Positions 16,596 through 25,687 of a stretch of 64,000 bases of DNA are shown here, in pieces. The translations under genes and the position numbers were made by a program. This stretch comes from Saprospirales bacterium. GTDB lineage: Bacteria > Bacteroidota > Bacteroidia > Chitinophagales > Saprospiraceae. The notes under the pieces are model-generated. The model searched no databases, had not been told where the DNA came from, and was given only the letters and a program-made list of their open reading frames with translations. The stretch spans positions 62,001-126,000 of the forward strand of contig JADJTT010000011.1 in assembly GCA_016711045.1 (NCBI GenBank), read 5' to 3'. Positions within the stretch are counted from its first letter, which is position 1; every line of letters starts with the position of its first letter.

Positions 16596-18178
16596 AACAA
16601 GGTCCACTGTGGGAATACCGGGAAGCGGCGCCATCCAGCAGACTGAAAAAAGCCGGGCTTGGCGTACTGGTCACTGCCGGGCTAATCAGCGTCCTGCAAT
16701 TTGGCGACTGGTGGTTTCAGGAAGCACATGTCGCATCTCCGCTCCTTTTTCTTCTATTGACCCTGATCTTCTGGTGGGGGATCATCCGCATGCTGCTGCT
16801 GTGGATCTCGTATTTTCGCATCCAAAAGCCTGCGAAAAAGGCGGCTCCGGAGGGATTGCGGGTGGCTATTTTCACCACAAGTTCGCCGGGTGAGCCCCTG
16901 AGTATGTTTGAAAAAACCCTCGCGGCTTGTGCCAGAGTCCGTTATCCGCATACCACGTACCTGTTGGACGACACGCAGGATCCCCGCTTTCGCGAGGTGG
17001 CCGAGCGCAATGGGGCCGTTTGGTTGGAACTGGTCGGCCTGCCCGGCGCCAAAGCGGGGAAGATCAACGCCGCCCTCCAATTGACCAACGAAGACTTCAT
17101 ACTCGTGCTGGACCCTGACCACATTCCTTTTCCCAACTTTCTGGACGAAGTATTGGGCTATTTTCAGGAGGAGAAATTGGGGTATGTCCAGGTTTCGCAG
17201 ACCTACTACAATCAATACCGTTCTTTTACGGCGGCTGGCGCTGCAGAGCAGACCTATGGTTTTTACGGCCCCACACAAATGGGCATGCACGGGTACAATA
17301 CCGCGGTGGCCATTGGAGCCAACTGCACTTTTCGGCGCAAAGCCCTGGAGAGTATCGGTGGGCACGGCATCGGACTGGCCGAAGACCTGATCACCGCTAT
17401 TCGCATCCATTCGGAAGGGTGGAAATCCATCTATGCCCCTATCGTGGTGAGCAGAGGCCTGGTGCCCGAAGATCTGGGGTCTTTCTGCAAACAACAGTTG
17501 AAATGGTCTCGGGGTGTGCACGAGGTGCTCTTTGCCGAGCTCCCGCGGTTGTGGAAAAAACTGTCCTTTTGGCAACGGTTGTCGTACCTGAGCATTGGCA
17601 CCTACTACCTTTCCGGACTTACCATGTTTCTCTTTGTGGCTATCCCCTACTTGTTCTTCTGGTTTGGCATTTTGCCCGCCCACATGGATTTCCTGGAATT
17701 TCTGTTGAAATGGCTGCCCATGGCGCTGGTAAGCCTGTTGGTATACCTGTATGTGCAGCAATGGCTGGCCCATCCACAGGCGGAGCGTGGCCTCCATTGG
17801 AGAGGTATGTTCCTTAAATTTGCCTGTTGGCCCATTTTCCTGCGCGGTTTTCTGTTGTCCCTGCGCAATGCCGACATTCCATACATCCCCACGGCCAAAC
17901 AGGCGGTGAAAGGATTCACGCCCTTTGTGCGTCCGTTGCTGCTGCATCAGTTGCTATTTTTGACCACCGTTATTTATGTAGTCGTGCAGCGCATGTACTA
18001 CACACCGGAAACGCGCATGGCGCTCACCAGCAGTGAGGTTTGGGGCATGGTAGCTTTTGCCGGGCTTGCATACTTTATGACCTTTGGAGGGATATATGCC
18101 GCCTGGAAGTCCCGGAAAATAAAAGCCGAAGAGCCCTGGGCGCTTGTGGATTTGGAGGAAATTCGAACCCCTGGTTAG
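16592..18178 (+). CDS. Membrane-bound family 2 glycosyltransferase (cellulose-synthase-like)
   Basis: 528 residues. Two membrane helices at about 25-45 and 48-72 precede the GT2 catalytic domain. Processive-synthase motifs are in order: the first Asp in TYLLDDTQD near residue 128, the DxD pair Asp174/Asp176 in LDPDHIPF, the base motif AED at 263-265 (TED equivalent), and QQLKW at 301-305, matching Q(Q/R)xRW with Arg replaced by Lys. Four or more helices after 325 would form the membrane channel. It should polymerise a beta-linked glycan from a nucleotide sugar and extrude it into the periplasm. Its ATG overlaps the barrel gene stop by four bases, so translation is probably coupled. Substrate is unknown; no PilZ domain is visible. 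The Lys in the last motif is a noteworthy change. Confidence 0.9.
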   Translation: MKQGPLWEYREAAPSSRLKKAGLGVLVTAGLISVLQFGDWWFQEAHVASPLLFLLLTLIFWWGIIRMLLLWISYFRIQKPAKKAAPEGLRVAIFTTSSPGEPLSMFEKTLAACARVRYPHTTYLLDDTQDPRFREVAERNGAVWLELVGLPGAKAGKINAALQLTNEDFILVLDPDHIPFPNFLDEVLGYFQEEKLGYVQVSQTYYNQYRSFTAAGAAEQTYGFYGPTQMGMHGYNTAVAIGANCTFRRKALESIGGHGIGLAEDLITAIRIHSEGWKSIYAPIVVSRGLVPEDLGSFCKQQLKWSRGVHEVLFAELPRLWKKLSFWQRLSYLSIGTYYLSGLTMFLFVAIPYLFFWFGILPAHMDFLEFLLKWLPMALVSLLVYLYVQQWLAHPQAERGLHWRGMFLKFACWPIFLRGFLLSLRNADIPYIPTAKQAVKGFTPFVRPLLLHQLLFLTTVIYVVVQRMYYTPETRMALTSSEVWGMVAFAGLAYFMTFGGIYAAWKSRKIKAEEPWALVDLEEIRTPG

Positions 18179-18230
18179 TGATTTATGAATATCCCGAAAA
18201 ACAGCTTCTTTTTTTGCTTCGGTACGGTTT

Positions 18231-18310
18231 TGTCCCCCGCTGGCGGGGGTTGGGGGTGGAAAAAACTGTCATTAGCCCCTACCACCCCCTACCCCCGCCA
18301 GCGGGGGACA
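18231..18310. repeat. Dispersed palindromic repeat (family A), paired copies
   Basis: Two inverted 29-base arms (18231-18259 and 18282-18310), each containing the 16-base palindrome CCCCCGCTGGCGGGGG plus a GTTGGGGGTGG-like shoulder, flank a short centre with AAAAAACTGTCATTAGCCCC. The same centre and arms recur at 28569-28679, and the arms alone at 37299-37421. It lies between the glycosyltransferase and the GH26 gene. It may end or weaken read-through in this operon. No mobile gene is attached. Confidence 0.85.
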
Positions 18311-18374
18311 TGATCGTGCAAACATCCTAAGTAAGAACTTTTTTCCTGCCCCTACAAGATTAGCCAAAGAGAAA

Positions 18375-18382
18375 TAGTTTTG
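18375..18382 (+). promoter_or_regulatory. Possible Bacteroidota -7 element before the GH26 gene
   Basis: TAGTTTTG matches the Bacteroidota consensus TAnnTTTG and lies 30 bases before the GH26 start. No convincing TTTG at the matching -33 distance was seen, so this is only a candidate. It would give the last two genes of the locus their own promoter beyond the repeat at 18231-18310. Confidence 0.3.
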
Positions 18383-18411
18383 TAAACAATATCAGTGTTA
18401 TAATATAATAA

Positions 18412-19563
18412 ATGAAAAAACCTGCCTCCCGTATTTTTGCCGTATTGGTCGCATTGATCATCGGTTGCGTGTTCTTTTTCCTTTTAACCTTTGCCGGCGA
18501 CAAAGGACGAGGTCCGTTGGAGGACCTCGCGGTTTCCCTCCAAACCGGGATTGCGCGTTTCGAGCGCAATGTCATGGGGAAGAATGGAAACAAGAGCCGT
18601 TCGGCTGCCTTGAAGTGGTTTGACCCCTACCGGAAAGATCCCAATCTGCTGCGCCATCCGGATACCCTGTTGTTGGGCGCTTATGACAACCATACCACCG
18701 AGTCGTATGAAAGTATTGTGGCATTGGAAGATACCCTTGGTATTCAGCTCCCCATTATCTCCTTCTACACCGCCTGGGGTAGCCATAAAGAGCAGCTCTT
18801 CCCCGCGTTGCGCATCCAGACCATCTACGACCTGGGCTCGATCCCCTTGCTCACCTGGGAGCCCTGGCTCGATGATTTTGACCCCGATATCTTCCCGGTA
18901 GAGAATGCGGAAAACAAGAACGAAGAGGGATTAAAAGCCATAGCCACAGGTAAATATGATGCCTATATTGACAAATGGGCTCAGGATGCAAAAAAATCAG
19001 GCATCCCCATTATGCTTCGATGGGGGCATGAAATGAACGACCCCTACCGATATCCCTGGGGGCCGCAAAACAATGCCCCGGAAGATTTTATCGCCGCCTG
19101 GAAGCATGTGGTCGACCGTTTCCGCGACCTGGGGATCGACAATGTGCAGTGGATGTGGTCGCCCCACCCCGCTTATCCTCCATTCGACATTTACTATCCT
19201 GGCGACGACTACGTAGATTGGATCGGCATCTCCACGCTCAACTACGGCACGGTAGCCCCCTGGAGTCAGTGGTGGACGTTTGAGGAGATCGTCGACAAAT
19301 TCTATGTCGCCGTAGCTCCCTACGAAAAGCCCATGATGGCTACAGAATTGGGATCGTTGGAAATTGGGGGTGACCGGGCAACCTGGTTCCGCGATGGGCT
19401 CGGTCCCATTCACCAAAGATTCCCTTTAATGAAAGCAGTCATTTTCTTTCACTCTTCCGACGACAACACAACGACCTACAAATCACTCGATTGGTCGTTC
19501 CGGACTGATAAGGAGGTGACGAATGCCCTAAGAGAAACCTTTGATAGTTGGAAAAATGACTAA
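18412..19563 (+). CDS. Glycoside hydrolase family 26-like (endo-beta-mannanase type)
   Basis: 383 residues. The N-terminus is a signal peptide or signal anchor (residues about 8-28). The (beta/alpha)8 domain shows GH26 hallmarks: an early FYTAWG segment, PLLTWEPW near 145, RWGHEMND with the acid/base Glu207, WMWSPHP near 245 and ATELG with the nucleophile Glu312. These enzymes retain configuration and cut beta-1,4-mannan, beta-1,3-xylan or related beta-glucans. Lying behind a polysaccharide synthase and exporter, it may trim or clear the same polymer, as BcsZ does for cellulose; that role is inferred from context. No T9SS sorting domain is present, so it probably stays periplasmic or membrane-attached. 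The next gene overlaps its end by eight bases. Confidence 0.9.
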   Translation: MKKPASRIFAVLVALIIGCVFFFLLTFAGDKGRGPLEDLAVSLQTGIARFERNVMGKNGNKSRSAALKWFDPYRKDPNLLRHPDTLLLGAYDNHTTESYESIVALEDTLGIQLPIISFYTAWGSHKEQLFPALRIQTIYDLGSIPLLTWEPWLDDFDPDIFPVENAENKNEEGLKAIATGKYDAYIDKWAQDAKKSGIPIMLRWGHEMNDPYRYPWGPQNNAPEDFIAAWKHVVDRFRDLGIDNVQWMWSPHPAYPPFDIYYPGDDYVDWIGISTLNYGTVAPWSQWWTFEEIVDKFYVAVAPYEKPMMATELGSLEIGGDRATWFRDGLGPIHQRFPLMKAVIFFHSSDDNTTTYKSLDWSFRTDKEVTNALRETFDSWKND

Positions 19564-20059
19564 GCCCATTCATCCCAAGGTATTTTGGATCCAGGAGCCG
19601 GAAACCGCTCCCGGACAGTTGGGCATGATGCCCCGGCCCCAAGGAGGAGATAAACTCGAGGCAGACATCAAGGGATTGAAAGATCAGGGCTTGAACATAC
19701 TGGTCTGCCTGGTCGAAGCAAGAGAACAAAAAACGCTCGACCTGACAGCCGAAGCCCGCATTTGCGCCCAATACGGAATCAAATTCTACCATTTTCCCAT
19801 ACCTGATTTTGGCGTCCCAAATGACAATGCTGAATTTGTAGCGTTCATCCACCTCCTTTCGGGTAAATTGGATGAAGGGAGAAAAGTGGTCGTTCATTGC
19901 CATGGAGGGATTGGCCGATCATCCCTCGCGGTGGCCGGAGTGCTGGTCGACAGAGGTGTGCCTGTAGCAGAAGTGTTTGAAAAGATCCGTCGGCACCGGG
20001 CGCACCGGGTGCCGGAGACGAGGGAGCAGGCGGAATGGTTTGCCGGGCTGCACCTTTAG
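19556..20059 (+). CDS. Dual-specificity/tyrosine-type protein phosphatase
   Basis: 167 residues from ATG 19556, overlapping the GH26 stop by eight bases. The active-site loop HCHGGIGRSS carries the CX5R motif with Cys115 and Arg121. FPIPDFGVPN near 82-91 fits the WPD-loop region with the general-acid Asp in the usual place. The fold is that of cyclin-dependent-kinase-inhibitor-3-like phosphatases, which occur widely in bacteria. No signal peptide, so cytoplasmic. Coupling to a polysaccharide locus parallels capsule operons in which phosphatases control synthesis, but no tyrosine kinase is visible here. Its end overlaps the convergent gene by four bases. Confidence 0.88.
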   Translation: MTKPIHPKVFWIQEPETAPGQLGMMPRPQGGDKLEADIKGLKDQGLNILVCLVEAREQKTLDLTAEARICAQYGIKFYHFPIPDFGVPNDNAEFVAFIHLLSGKLDEGRKVVVHCHGGIGRSSLAVAGVLVDRGVPVAEVFEKIRRHRAHRVPETREQAEWFAGLHL

Positions 20060-22836
20060 CGGAGGTTCTTCAATTTCTCCAACCCATATTGATCCGCCAT
20101 GTGCTTCAATCCCCAACGAAGGTTTTCCCGATCCTTTAGATCGTTTTCATCCACTTTCTTTCTGAGATAATTGTCCCAAATCTGTAAACCGAGACCTTCG
20201 GCCTGGTCGGTTTGACCGCAAGCGGCAAAAATTTCGACCAGGTCGGCCCACAGGTAATTGCGGGGCCTCATCGCATCGGTAAAGGAACGATCGAGGATGG
20301 TTGCCACTTCCAGGGCATCTGCACAACGTTCCGCTTTTTGGAGGCTTTTAGCCAAGTCAAGTCCGGAAAGGAATTGACTATAGAAAAAAGGAATCATTTC
20401 CTGGGTCAAGGCGGCTTCCTTGACTTCAAACCGGAAGGTCCTGCGCCAAAGGTCCAGGCTTTTATCCTGTGAATTGTTATAATTCTTCCAGTTTAACCGA
20501 GGCAAAAAACCAGGAAAGACCCGATAAACAAGCCCCTCCAGGCCCAGGGCCCCTTGCCAATCCGCATAGGCTCCGGAGCCACAGGTCGGGGCGAAACAAA
20601 GAGGCCTGCTCCAGTTATTGGCCACCACCACGTCGAGCAGGGCAAGCGCATTCAGGGTCAGATAGGAACTGCCGGGCTTCCAATAGGCCTGGACCGGAAC
20701 AGTGCCTGGAAAGGAAGCCCCAGCCGGGGCCGGCGGCAGTAAAAGCTGGTCGAACGGTAGCGTAAGCACCTGATTCTTGTCTGCCTTTCGAAGCCGGCCC
20801 AGGCCCTGCAAAAAGGCAACAGCGGACTGTTGTTCGGCGGCCTCGACTTTTTCCTTCTTCATCAGGAAATTTTCCGAAAAAACCTGGTCCGGCAACAGGG
20901 TTTTCAGCGGCTTGGCGCCCAAAACCCCTTTCGTCAGGCAAAGGTAATACCGCGGCACATTGAGCAGCGACACATTGGCTACGGTAACGTCGGTTCGCAC
21001 TTTTTCGGTGGCCTGCAGGTAGAGCAAAGGATAGGTGTCGCTATCGCCATAAGTGACCAGCACCGCATCCTCGGGGCAAGACTTTAGCGTATTCCGTGCG
21101 GCCTGCAAGAGGAAATCGTCATACAGGTTCCTTTGGAGCAGGGCGCCGGCTTCCTTTTCATTCTGGAAATAGAGCAGGGTGAGAAAACCGTCCATCACTT
21201 CGTTGGCATATTTGGTGCGAACCGAGCCTACAGGGGTGGAAAAAACAGGATCGCGCTTCAGGAGCAATGCGTAGGCCTCTACTGCCTTTTCATGAGCAGC
21301 TTTGTAAAGTATCAGCTGCTCGGCGCTGAGCGCATTCTGTCCCGGTTCCAATCGAAATATCCGGGTGGAATCGGCAAAGCCGCTGTGGTTATGCAGCAGG
21401 CCCCCGGCAGCAAAGGAATAGCAACGGGCCAGCGTATGCAGCTGGTCGTTGCTGAGCGCTTCGTAGTGAGGCTCCAGCAAAGCGATCACGTCGTTGTAAA
21501 AGCCCGGATACCCGAAATAGGGCTGCCGGTCGCATTCGCGCTGTTGGTAGGCGTTGGAACGCAAGTGTCGTTCGGCATATTTTTCCCATTCATAAGGGTT
21601 GTATCCCTCTACCAGCCCCTCGGGAGCATCCGGGTCAGCCGGTTCGGGTTTATTGAAATTGCCAAAGGGATGCCAGCCGCCTTTTACGGTCCAGATCCAT
21701 TCCGGCTCGAATAGCTGTCTTTTTTGATCGTTCAGTCGGGTAATACGGTAGCCATCGGGGTGTTTACTGAGTGTGAACTCAGGCACGTTTGAGCCTTTGT
21801 ACTCCTGGAAAAAGTGGCGCACCACTTCTTCATACTTTGGGAAAACGGGGAGGATAATCCCCTCCGGAGCAACTGGATCTGCCGCGGCTACTTCGGTTTG
21901 AGGGGTGAATGATTTAAACACCCGCCGTTCCTCGATCAACTGTGCCCCCAAATCCCGGGGATCGCCATTCTCGAAAATGGCCTGGCCAACGCCACCAGAA
22001 GTGCCGAAGACGAGTTCGCCCTCCAAAAAACGGCCTGTTTTCAGTTCATAGGAAGCCGAAGACCGGTAATATCCCCTTTTCTCTTCGTAGCGGAAAGTAA
22101 AGGGTGGGCTCACCTGCTCATAAGCGGGTTGGTTGTATTGTCCTTTCGCCTCGGCTCGGAAGGCTTGATCCTCTTTCGAAAGGGTCATGGTTTGCTTCAT
22201 CACCGTCGGGGCTCCGATGATCGAGTCGAAGAAGGTTATTTCGAGCGGTACATCGTTGTATAGGTGATAAAATTTCTGATCGGGAGAAATGGAGATAGCT
22301 GTTTCCCTTCCTGCCTGTAGGGAGCGGCCATATCCATCGAAGATGAAGCCATAATCCCGCAGGAAGTAGGCTTCCTGCCAGTTTGGAATGGCAGTAGTGC
22401 GCCGGTGCGCCCCGGAGGCATCGCTTTTTATGTATATTTTTTGCAAACAAGCCAGCAATTGCGCGCTGAGGGAGTCCTGGTTTTGAATCCCTGCAAACCG
22501 GCCAGCGGGAGTGGTGCGGAAAATGTAGCGCAATTGGTAGTGCACCACCGCGCCTTTCTGCGCCTGCCTGCCGGTGGGACCGGTCAACACCGCGGCGCTG
22601 TCGCAATGGACGCTCAGGGTATAGCCTTCTCTATCGGCTTCCAATACTTCAAAAATCGGATAGGCAAGAATGCTTGTGGGTGGGTTCTTTCCACGCAGCT
22701 CGGGGGCATCGATGGTCCATAGGAGTTCGTAGTGCCATTTTTCGCCCACTTGCCAGTTGGCGGGGATGGCGAGGTTTTGAGCCGGGGAGGTATTGACCAG
22801 GAAAATCAGAGAGAGGGCCAGGAGAAGATATTGCAT
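20056..22836 (-). CDS. Large exported protein with a segment resembling the DUF2723 C-terminal region
   Basis: 926 residues with a signal peptide (MQYLLLALSLIFLVNTSPAQ). Residues about 20-330 form a beta-rich exported domain of unknown type. The middle holds helical hairpins of TPR type (about 440-560). Around 590-640 the sequence VLVTYGDSDTYPLLYLQ followed by VRTDVTVANVSLLNVPRYY closely resembles the soluble tail of DUF2723 membrane proteins (typical GDNDTFPLWYLQ, then VRxDVRVVNLSLL). Here the DUF2723 membrane part is absent. The C-terminal 150 residues are again helical. Function is unknown. The gene is 35 bases downstream of the GH3 gene on the same strand, so they may be co-transcribed. 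Confidence 0.85.
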   Translation of the reverse strand: MQYLLLALSLIFLVNTSPAQNLAIPANWQVGEKWHYELLWTIDAPELRGKNPPTSILAYPIFEVLEADREGYTLSVHCDSAAVLTGPTGRQAQKGAVVHYQLRYIFRTTPAGRFAGIQNQDSLSAQLLACLQKIYIKSDASGAHRRTTAIPNWQEAYFLRDYGFIFDGYGRSLQAGRETAISISPDQKFYHLYNDVPLEITFFDSIIGAPTVMKQTMTLSKEDQAFRAEAKGQYNQPAYEQVSPPFTFRYEEKRGYYRSSASYELKTGRFLEGELVFGTSGGVGQAIFENGDPRDLGAQLIEERRVFKSFTPQTEVAAADPVAPEGIILPVFPKYEEVVRHFFQEYKGSNVPEFTLSKHPDGYRITRLNDQKRQLFEPEWIWTVKGGWHPFGNFNKPEPADPDAPEGLVEGYNPYEWEKYAERHLRSNAYQQRECDRQPYFGYPGFYNDVIALLEPHYEALSNDQLHTLARCYSFAAGGLLHNHSGFADSTRIFRLEPGQNALSAEQLILYKAAHEKAVEAYALLLKRDPVFSTPVGSVRTKYANEVMDGFLTLLYFQNEKEAGALLQRNLYDDFLLQAARNTLKSCPEDAVLVTYGDSDTYPLLYLQATEKVRTDVTVANVSLLNVPRYYLCLTKGVLGAKPLKTLLPDQVFSENFLMKKEKVEAAEQQSAVAFLQGLGRLRKADKNQVLTLPFDQLLLPPAPAGASFPGTVPVQAYWKPGSSYLTLNALALLDVVVANNWSRPLCFAPTCGSGAYADWQGALGLEGLVYRVFPGFLPRLNWKNYNNSQDKSLDLWRRTFRFEVKEAALTQEMIPFFYSQFLSGLDLAKSLQKAERCADALEVATILDRSFTDAMRPRNYLWADLVEIFAACGQTDQAEGLGLQIWDNYLRKKVDENDLKDRENLRWGLKHMADQYGLEKLKNLR

Positions 22837-22871
22837 GAAAGTGCTTTTTTATACAAGGTTTAGAAGTAGGG

Positions 22872-25331
22872 TTATTTTATTTCAATCCACTCCCGCACCC
22901 GCACATCCCTGCTCGACCCGCCGATCATGATCCGGAAAAAACCGGGCTCTACGACGGTTTCCATGTCTTCATTCAGCATGGAGAGCATCTCTGGGGTAAT
23001 GGCAAACGAAAACCTCTGGGCCGAGCCTGCTTTCAGGAATACCCGTTGAAAACCCTTTAGCTCCTTCACTGGACGGGATACCGACGACAATTCGTCGCGA
23101 ATATAAAGCTGCACCACTTCTTCGCCGTCGAATGCTCCTGTATTTTTCAAGGTAAAAGAAAGGACGGCCGTATCGGAAGCTGCCATTTGCGGCTTATCCA
23201 GCACGGCATCGGTGTATTCGAACTCCGTGTAGCTCAGGCCGTAGCCAAATGGGAACAGCGGCTGCCCGGAGCCGTCGACATAGTCGTCGCCGCGGCCGGT
23301 GGGTTTGTGGTTGTAGACCAGCGGCAGCTGTCCTTCCCGCATCGGGAAGGTAATGGGCAAGCGGCCGGCGGGATTGTACCGGCCAGTTAGCACCTCGGCC
23401 ACGGCTTCTCCGCCCATTTCACCGGGGTACCAGACATCCACCACGGCATTGACGCGATCGAGCCAGCGCTCCATCGTGATGGCGCTACCTCCCACGAGCA
23501 CGACTACCAGGGGCTTGCCGGTTTCGGCCAGTTGCAAGATCAGTTCCTCCTGCCGGCCCGGCAGCGAGAGGATACTGCGGTCCCGGAATTCGCCTTCCTC
23601 AATCCCGGCCACCATGATGACGGCATCGCTCGCCTGGGCCAGCGCCACCGCTTCGCGGATCTTCTCCTCTGTCTCGTTTTGCACCCCGACCGTCCAGATC
23701 AGGCGAAACCAGGCATTGCCCGAGGGCTCGGCGTATTCGATGCGCAGCCGGCGGGGCACGCCTTCCTCGAAATCTACGTCTGTTAGGGTGGTGTGATAGC
23801 TCTGCCCGCGCCAGGTATCCAGGAGTAGTTTGTCGTCGAGGTAGAGGCGGTAGCCGTCATTGCCATCGATCCCGATCTGAAACCGCCCCGAAGCCGGGGG
23901 TACGATCACCCCTTCCCATTTCACCGAAAAGAAATCGTAGGGAATAGCCGGATCGGGCGAAAAGAGCGTCCATTGAAAGCGAATATCCGGGTCGATGCGC
24001 TCGAGGGCGGGCTCGCCGGTCATATCGATATTGGAGAAGTAGGTACCTTGAAGGCCCTTTTCCAGACCCTGGTCCGTTTCGTGAAACAATACCTCAGGCG
24101 GCACGAAGGTCCAGTGTGTATCCGAGCGACCCGGCCCTTCGGCGTATTTGACCGTGCAGGCATCGCCCAGTTCATGCTGAAGGCCGGCAAGGATATTGAC
24201 CGGATCATTTCCAGGCCCGCTGTACCCGCCCAAACGGGCCTCCACCGCATCCGGACCGATCACCCCGATGCGGCGATATTCGGGAGACAATGGCAGGACC
24301 TTGCGTTCGTCGTTTTTGGGCAACACGATCGATTTCAGGGCCGCTTCTTTGGCCAGCGCCCGGTGCGCGGTCATATCTGGCGTGGTGGCCTCCCCGGAAG
24401 ATTCTTCAAAAAGCCCCAGTTCGTATTTTACCCTTAGCACCCTTGCCACCGCGCTGTCGATCACCGCTTGGTCGATGCTGCCGTCGAGGAAAGGCCGTTC
24501 AAACAACGCGAGGTGGTCCCGGCTGGTCTGGAAGATCACATCCAGTCCGTTCTCGATCGCCTGTTGACCCGCGTCTTCATAATCGGCCGCCGTAAAATGC
24601 AGCACATTCGCCCCTCCCGTAGCCCCCGCGTCGCTGATGACGAATCCGCGGAAGCCCCACTCCCCTTTCAGCTTTTCGCGGAGCAGCCAGTTGTGGGCTG
24701 TACAGGGCCTGCCGTCGAGCGAGTTGTAGGCCGTCATGATGCTTCTGGCGCCCCCTTGCAGCACGGCCGTTTTGAAGGGCGCCAGGTGGGTCTCCTCCAA
24801 GTAGCGCTCGCTGAAATGGATGGGGTAACTGTCGCGTCCTCCTTCGCCGTGGTTGGCGAGGAAGTGCTTCGGGCAGGTCACCACGCCCATTTGCTCGAAT
24901 GAGCGCACGAAGTGCAGTCCCATCTGGGATGCCAGAAAAGGATCTTCGCCGTACGTCTCCTCCACCCTGCCCCAGCGCACGTCGGTCGCCAGGTTGAGCA
25001 CGGGCGAGAGCACCATGCGCACGCCCTGGGCGCGGCATTCCGTAGCGATAGCGCCCGCGACGCGCTGCATCAGGAGGGTATCGAAAGTGGCGGCGAGGGC
25101 GATGGCCTGGGGGAAGGCTGTGGAGCCGGGGGTGGTGAGGCCGTGGAGGGCTTCGGCAAAAGTTAATTCAGGGATGTCCAGTCGGGTATTTTCGAGGCCT
25201 ACGCTTTGAGCGGAGATGAAGAGTTGCTCCAGTTTTTCTTTTGGAGACATTTGGACGAGGAGGCGGTCGGGTTGGGCATCGGCAATGGTGGATAAAAGAA
25301 CCGCGAGAACAAAAGGAAAGAAGGGGCGCAT
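22872..25331 (-). CDS. Glycoside hydrolase family 3 with PA14 insert (beta-glucosidase type)
   Basis: 819 residues with a signal peptide (residues 1-19). The GH3 N-terminal barrel runs to about 320 and holds the substrate-binding KHF at 155-157 and the nucleophile Asp234 in VISDAGA (usual SDW, so the aromatic is replaced). The GH3 C-terminal domain is split by a PA14 carbohydrate-binding domain at about 425-560 (LQGTYFSNIDMTG through WFRLIWTVG), an arrangement known from oligosaccharide-active GH3 enzymes. A fibronectin-III-like domain closes the protein (VVQLYIRDELSSVSRPVKELKGF). It should release glucose or xylose from beta-linked oligosaccharides in the periplasm. There is no T9SS domain. 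Confidence 0.94.
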   Translation of the reverse strand: MRPFFPFVLAVLLSTIADAQPDRLLVQMSPKEKLEQLFISAQSVGLENTRLDIPELTFAEALHGLTTPGSTAFPQAIALAATFDTLLMQRVAGAIATECRAQGVRMVLSPVLNLATDVRWGRVEETYGEDPFLASQMGLHFVRSFEQMGVVTCPKHFLANHGEGGRDSYPIHFSERYLEETHLAPFKTAVLQGGARSIMTAYNSLDGRPCTAHNWLLREKLKGEWGFRGFVISDAGATGGANVLHFTAADYEDAGQQAIENGLDVIFQTSRDHLALFERPFLDGSIDQAVIDSAVARVLRVKYELGLFEESSGEATTPDMTAHRALAKEAALKSIVLPKNDERKVLPLSPEYRRIGVIGPDAVEARLGGYSGPGNDPVNILAGLQHELGDACTVKYAEGPGRSDTHWTFVPPEVLFHETDQGLEKGLQGTYFSNIDMTGEPALERIDPDIRFQWTLFSPDPAIPYDFFSVKWEGVIVPPASGRFQIGIDGNDGYRLYLDDKLLLDTWRGQSYHTTLTDVDFEEGVPRRLRIEYAEPSGNAWFRLIWTVGVQNETEEKIREAVALAQASDAVIMVAGIEEGEFRDRSILSLPGRQEELILQLAETGKPLVVVLVGGSAITMERWLDRVNAVVDVWYPGEMGGEAVAEVLTGRYNPAGRLPITFPMREGQLPLVYNHKPTGRGDDYVDGSGQPLFPFGYGLSYTEFEYTDAVLDKPQMAASDTAVLSFTLKNTGAFDGEEVVQLYIRDELSSVSRPVKELKGFQRVFLKAGSAQRFSFAITPEMLSMLNEDMETVVEPGFFRIMIGGSSRDVRVREWIEIK

Positions 25332-25513
25332 GACAAGAGAATTTTAGGGAAGTAATATAAGGGATTGGGGAAATATTAGCATTGGAAGACCTTCACCCAT
25401 GAAAGAAAATCCAACTCAATCTAAAAAATGCGCTAATTTGGTACTTCGCATCCGGCTCTGAAACCTTCCTAACTTGAGTCATCCAAAATTTTGAAAAAGC
25501 TCAAAAATAAATG

Positions 25514-25610
25514 AACCGCGAAGGCGCTAAGAACACTAAGACGTCGGGTCTTTACAATTACCTGTTGTGCCAAGGCTGGATGTCTTAGCGTTCTTAGCGC
25601 CTTCGCGGTT
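25514..25610. repeat. 29-base inverted repeat (AACCGCGAAGGCGCTAAG type)
   Basis: Arms at 25514-25542 and 25582-25610 match in 28 of 29 positions and enclose a 39-base centre. A related sequence, AACCGCAAAGACGCAAAGA, lies at 42027-42050, suggesting a dispersed family. The rest of 25332-25687 shows nothing but possible promoter sequence for the two flanking divergent genes. Confidence 0.75.
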
Positions 25611-25687
25611 AAAAAACATCAAAGAATCAAAAATTTCGGGAAGACTCATATTTGCATGGACTTTTTCTCAAAAAACTGAATAATATT

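Noticed and set aside
16754..17947. 397-codon open frame on the minus strand
   Set aside because: Antisense of the glycosyltransferase gene, which has all catalytic motifs on the plus strand.
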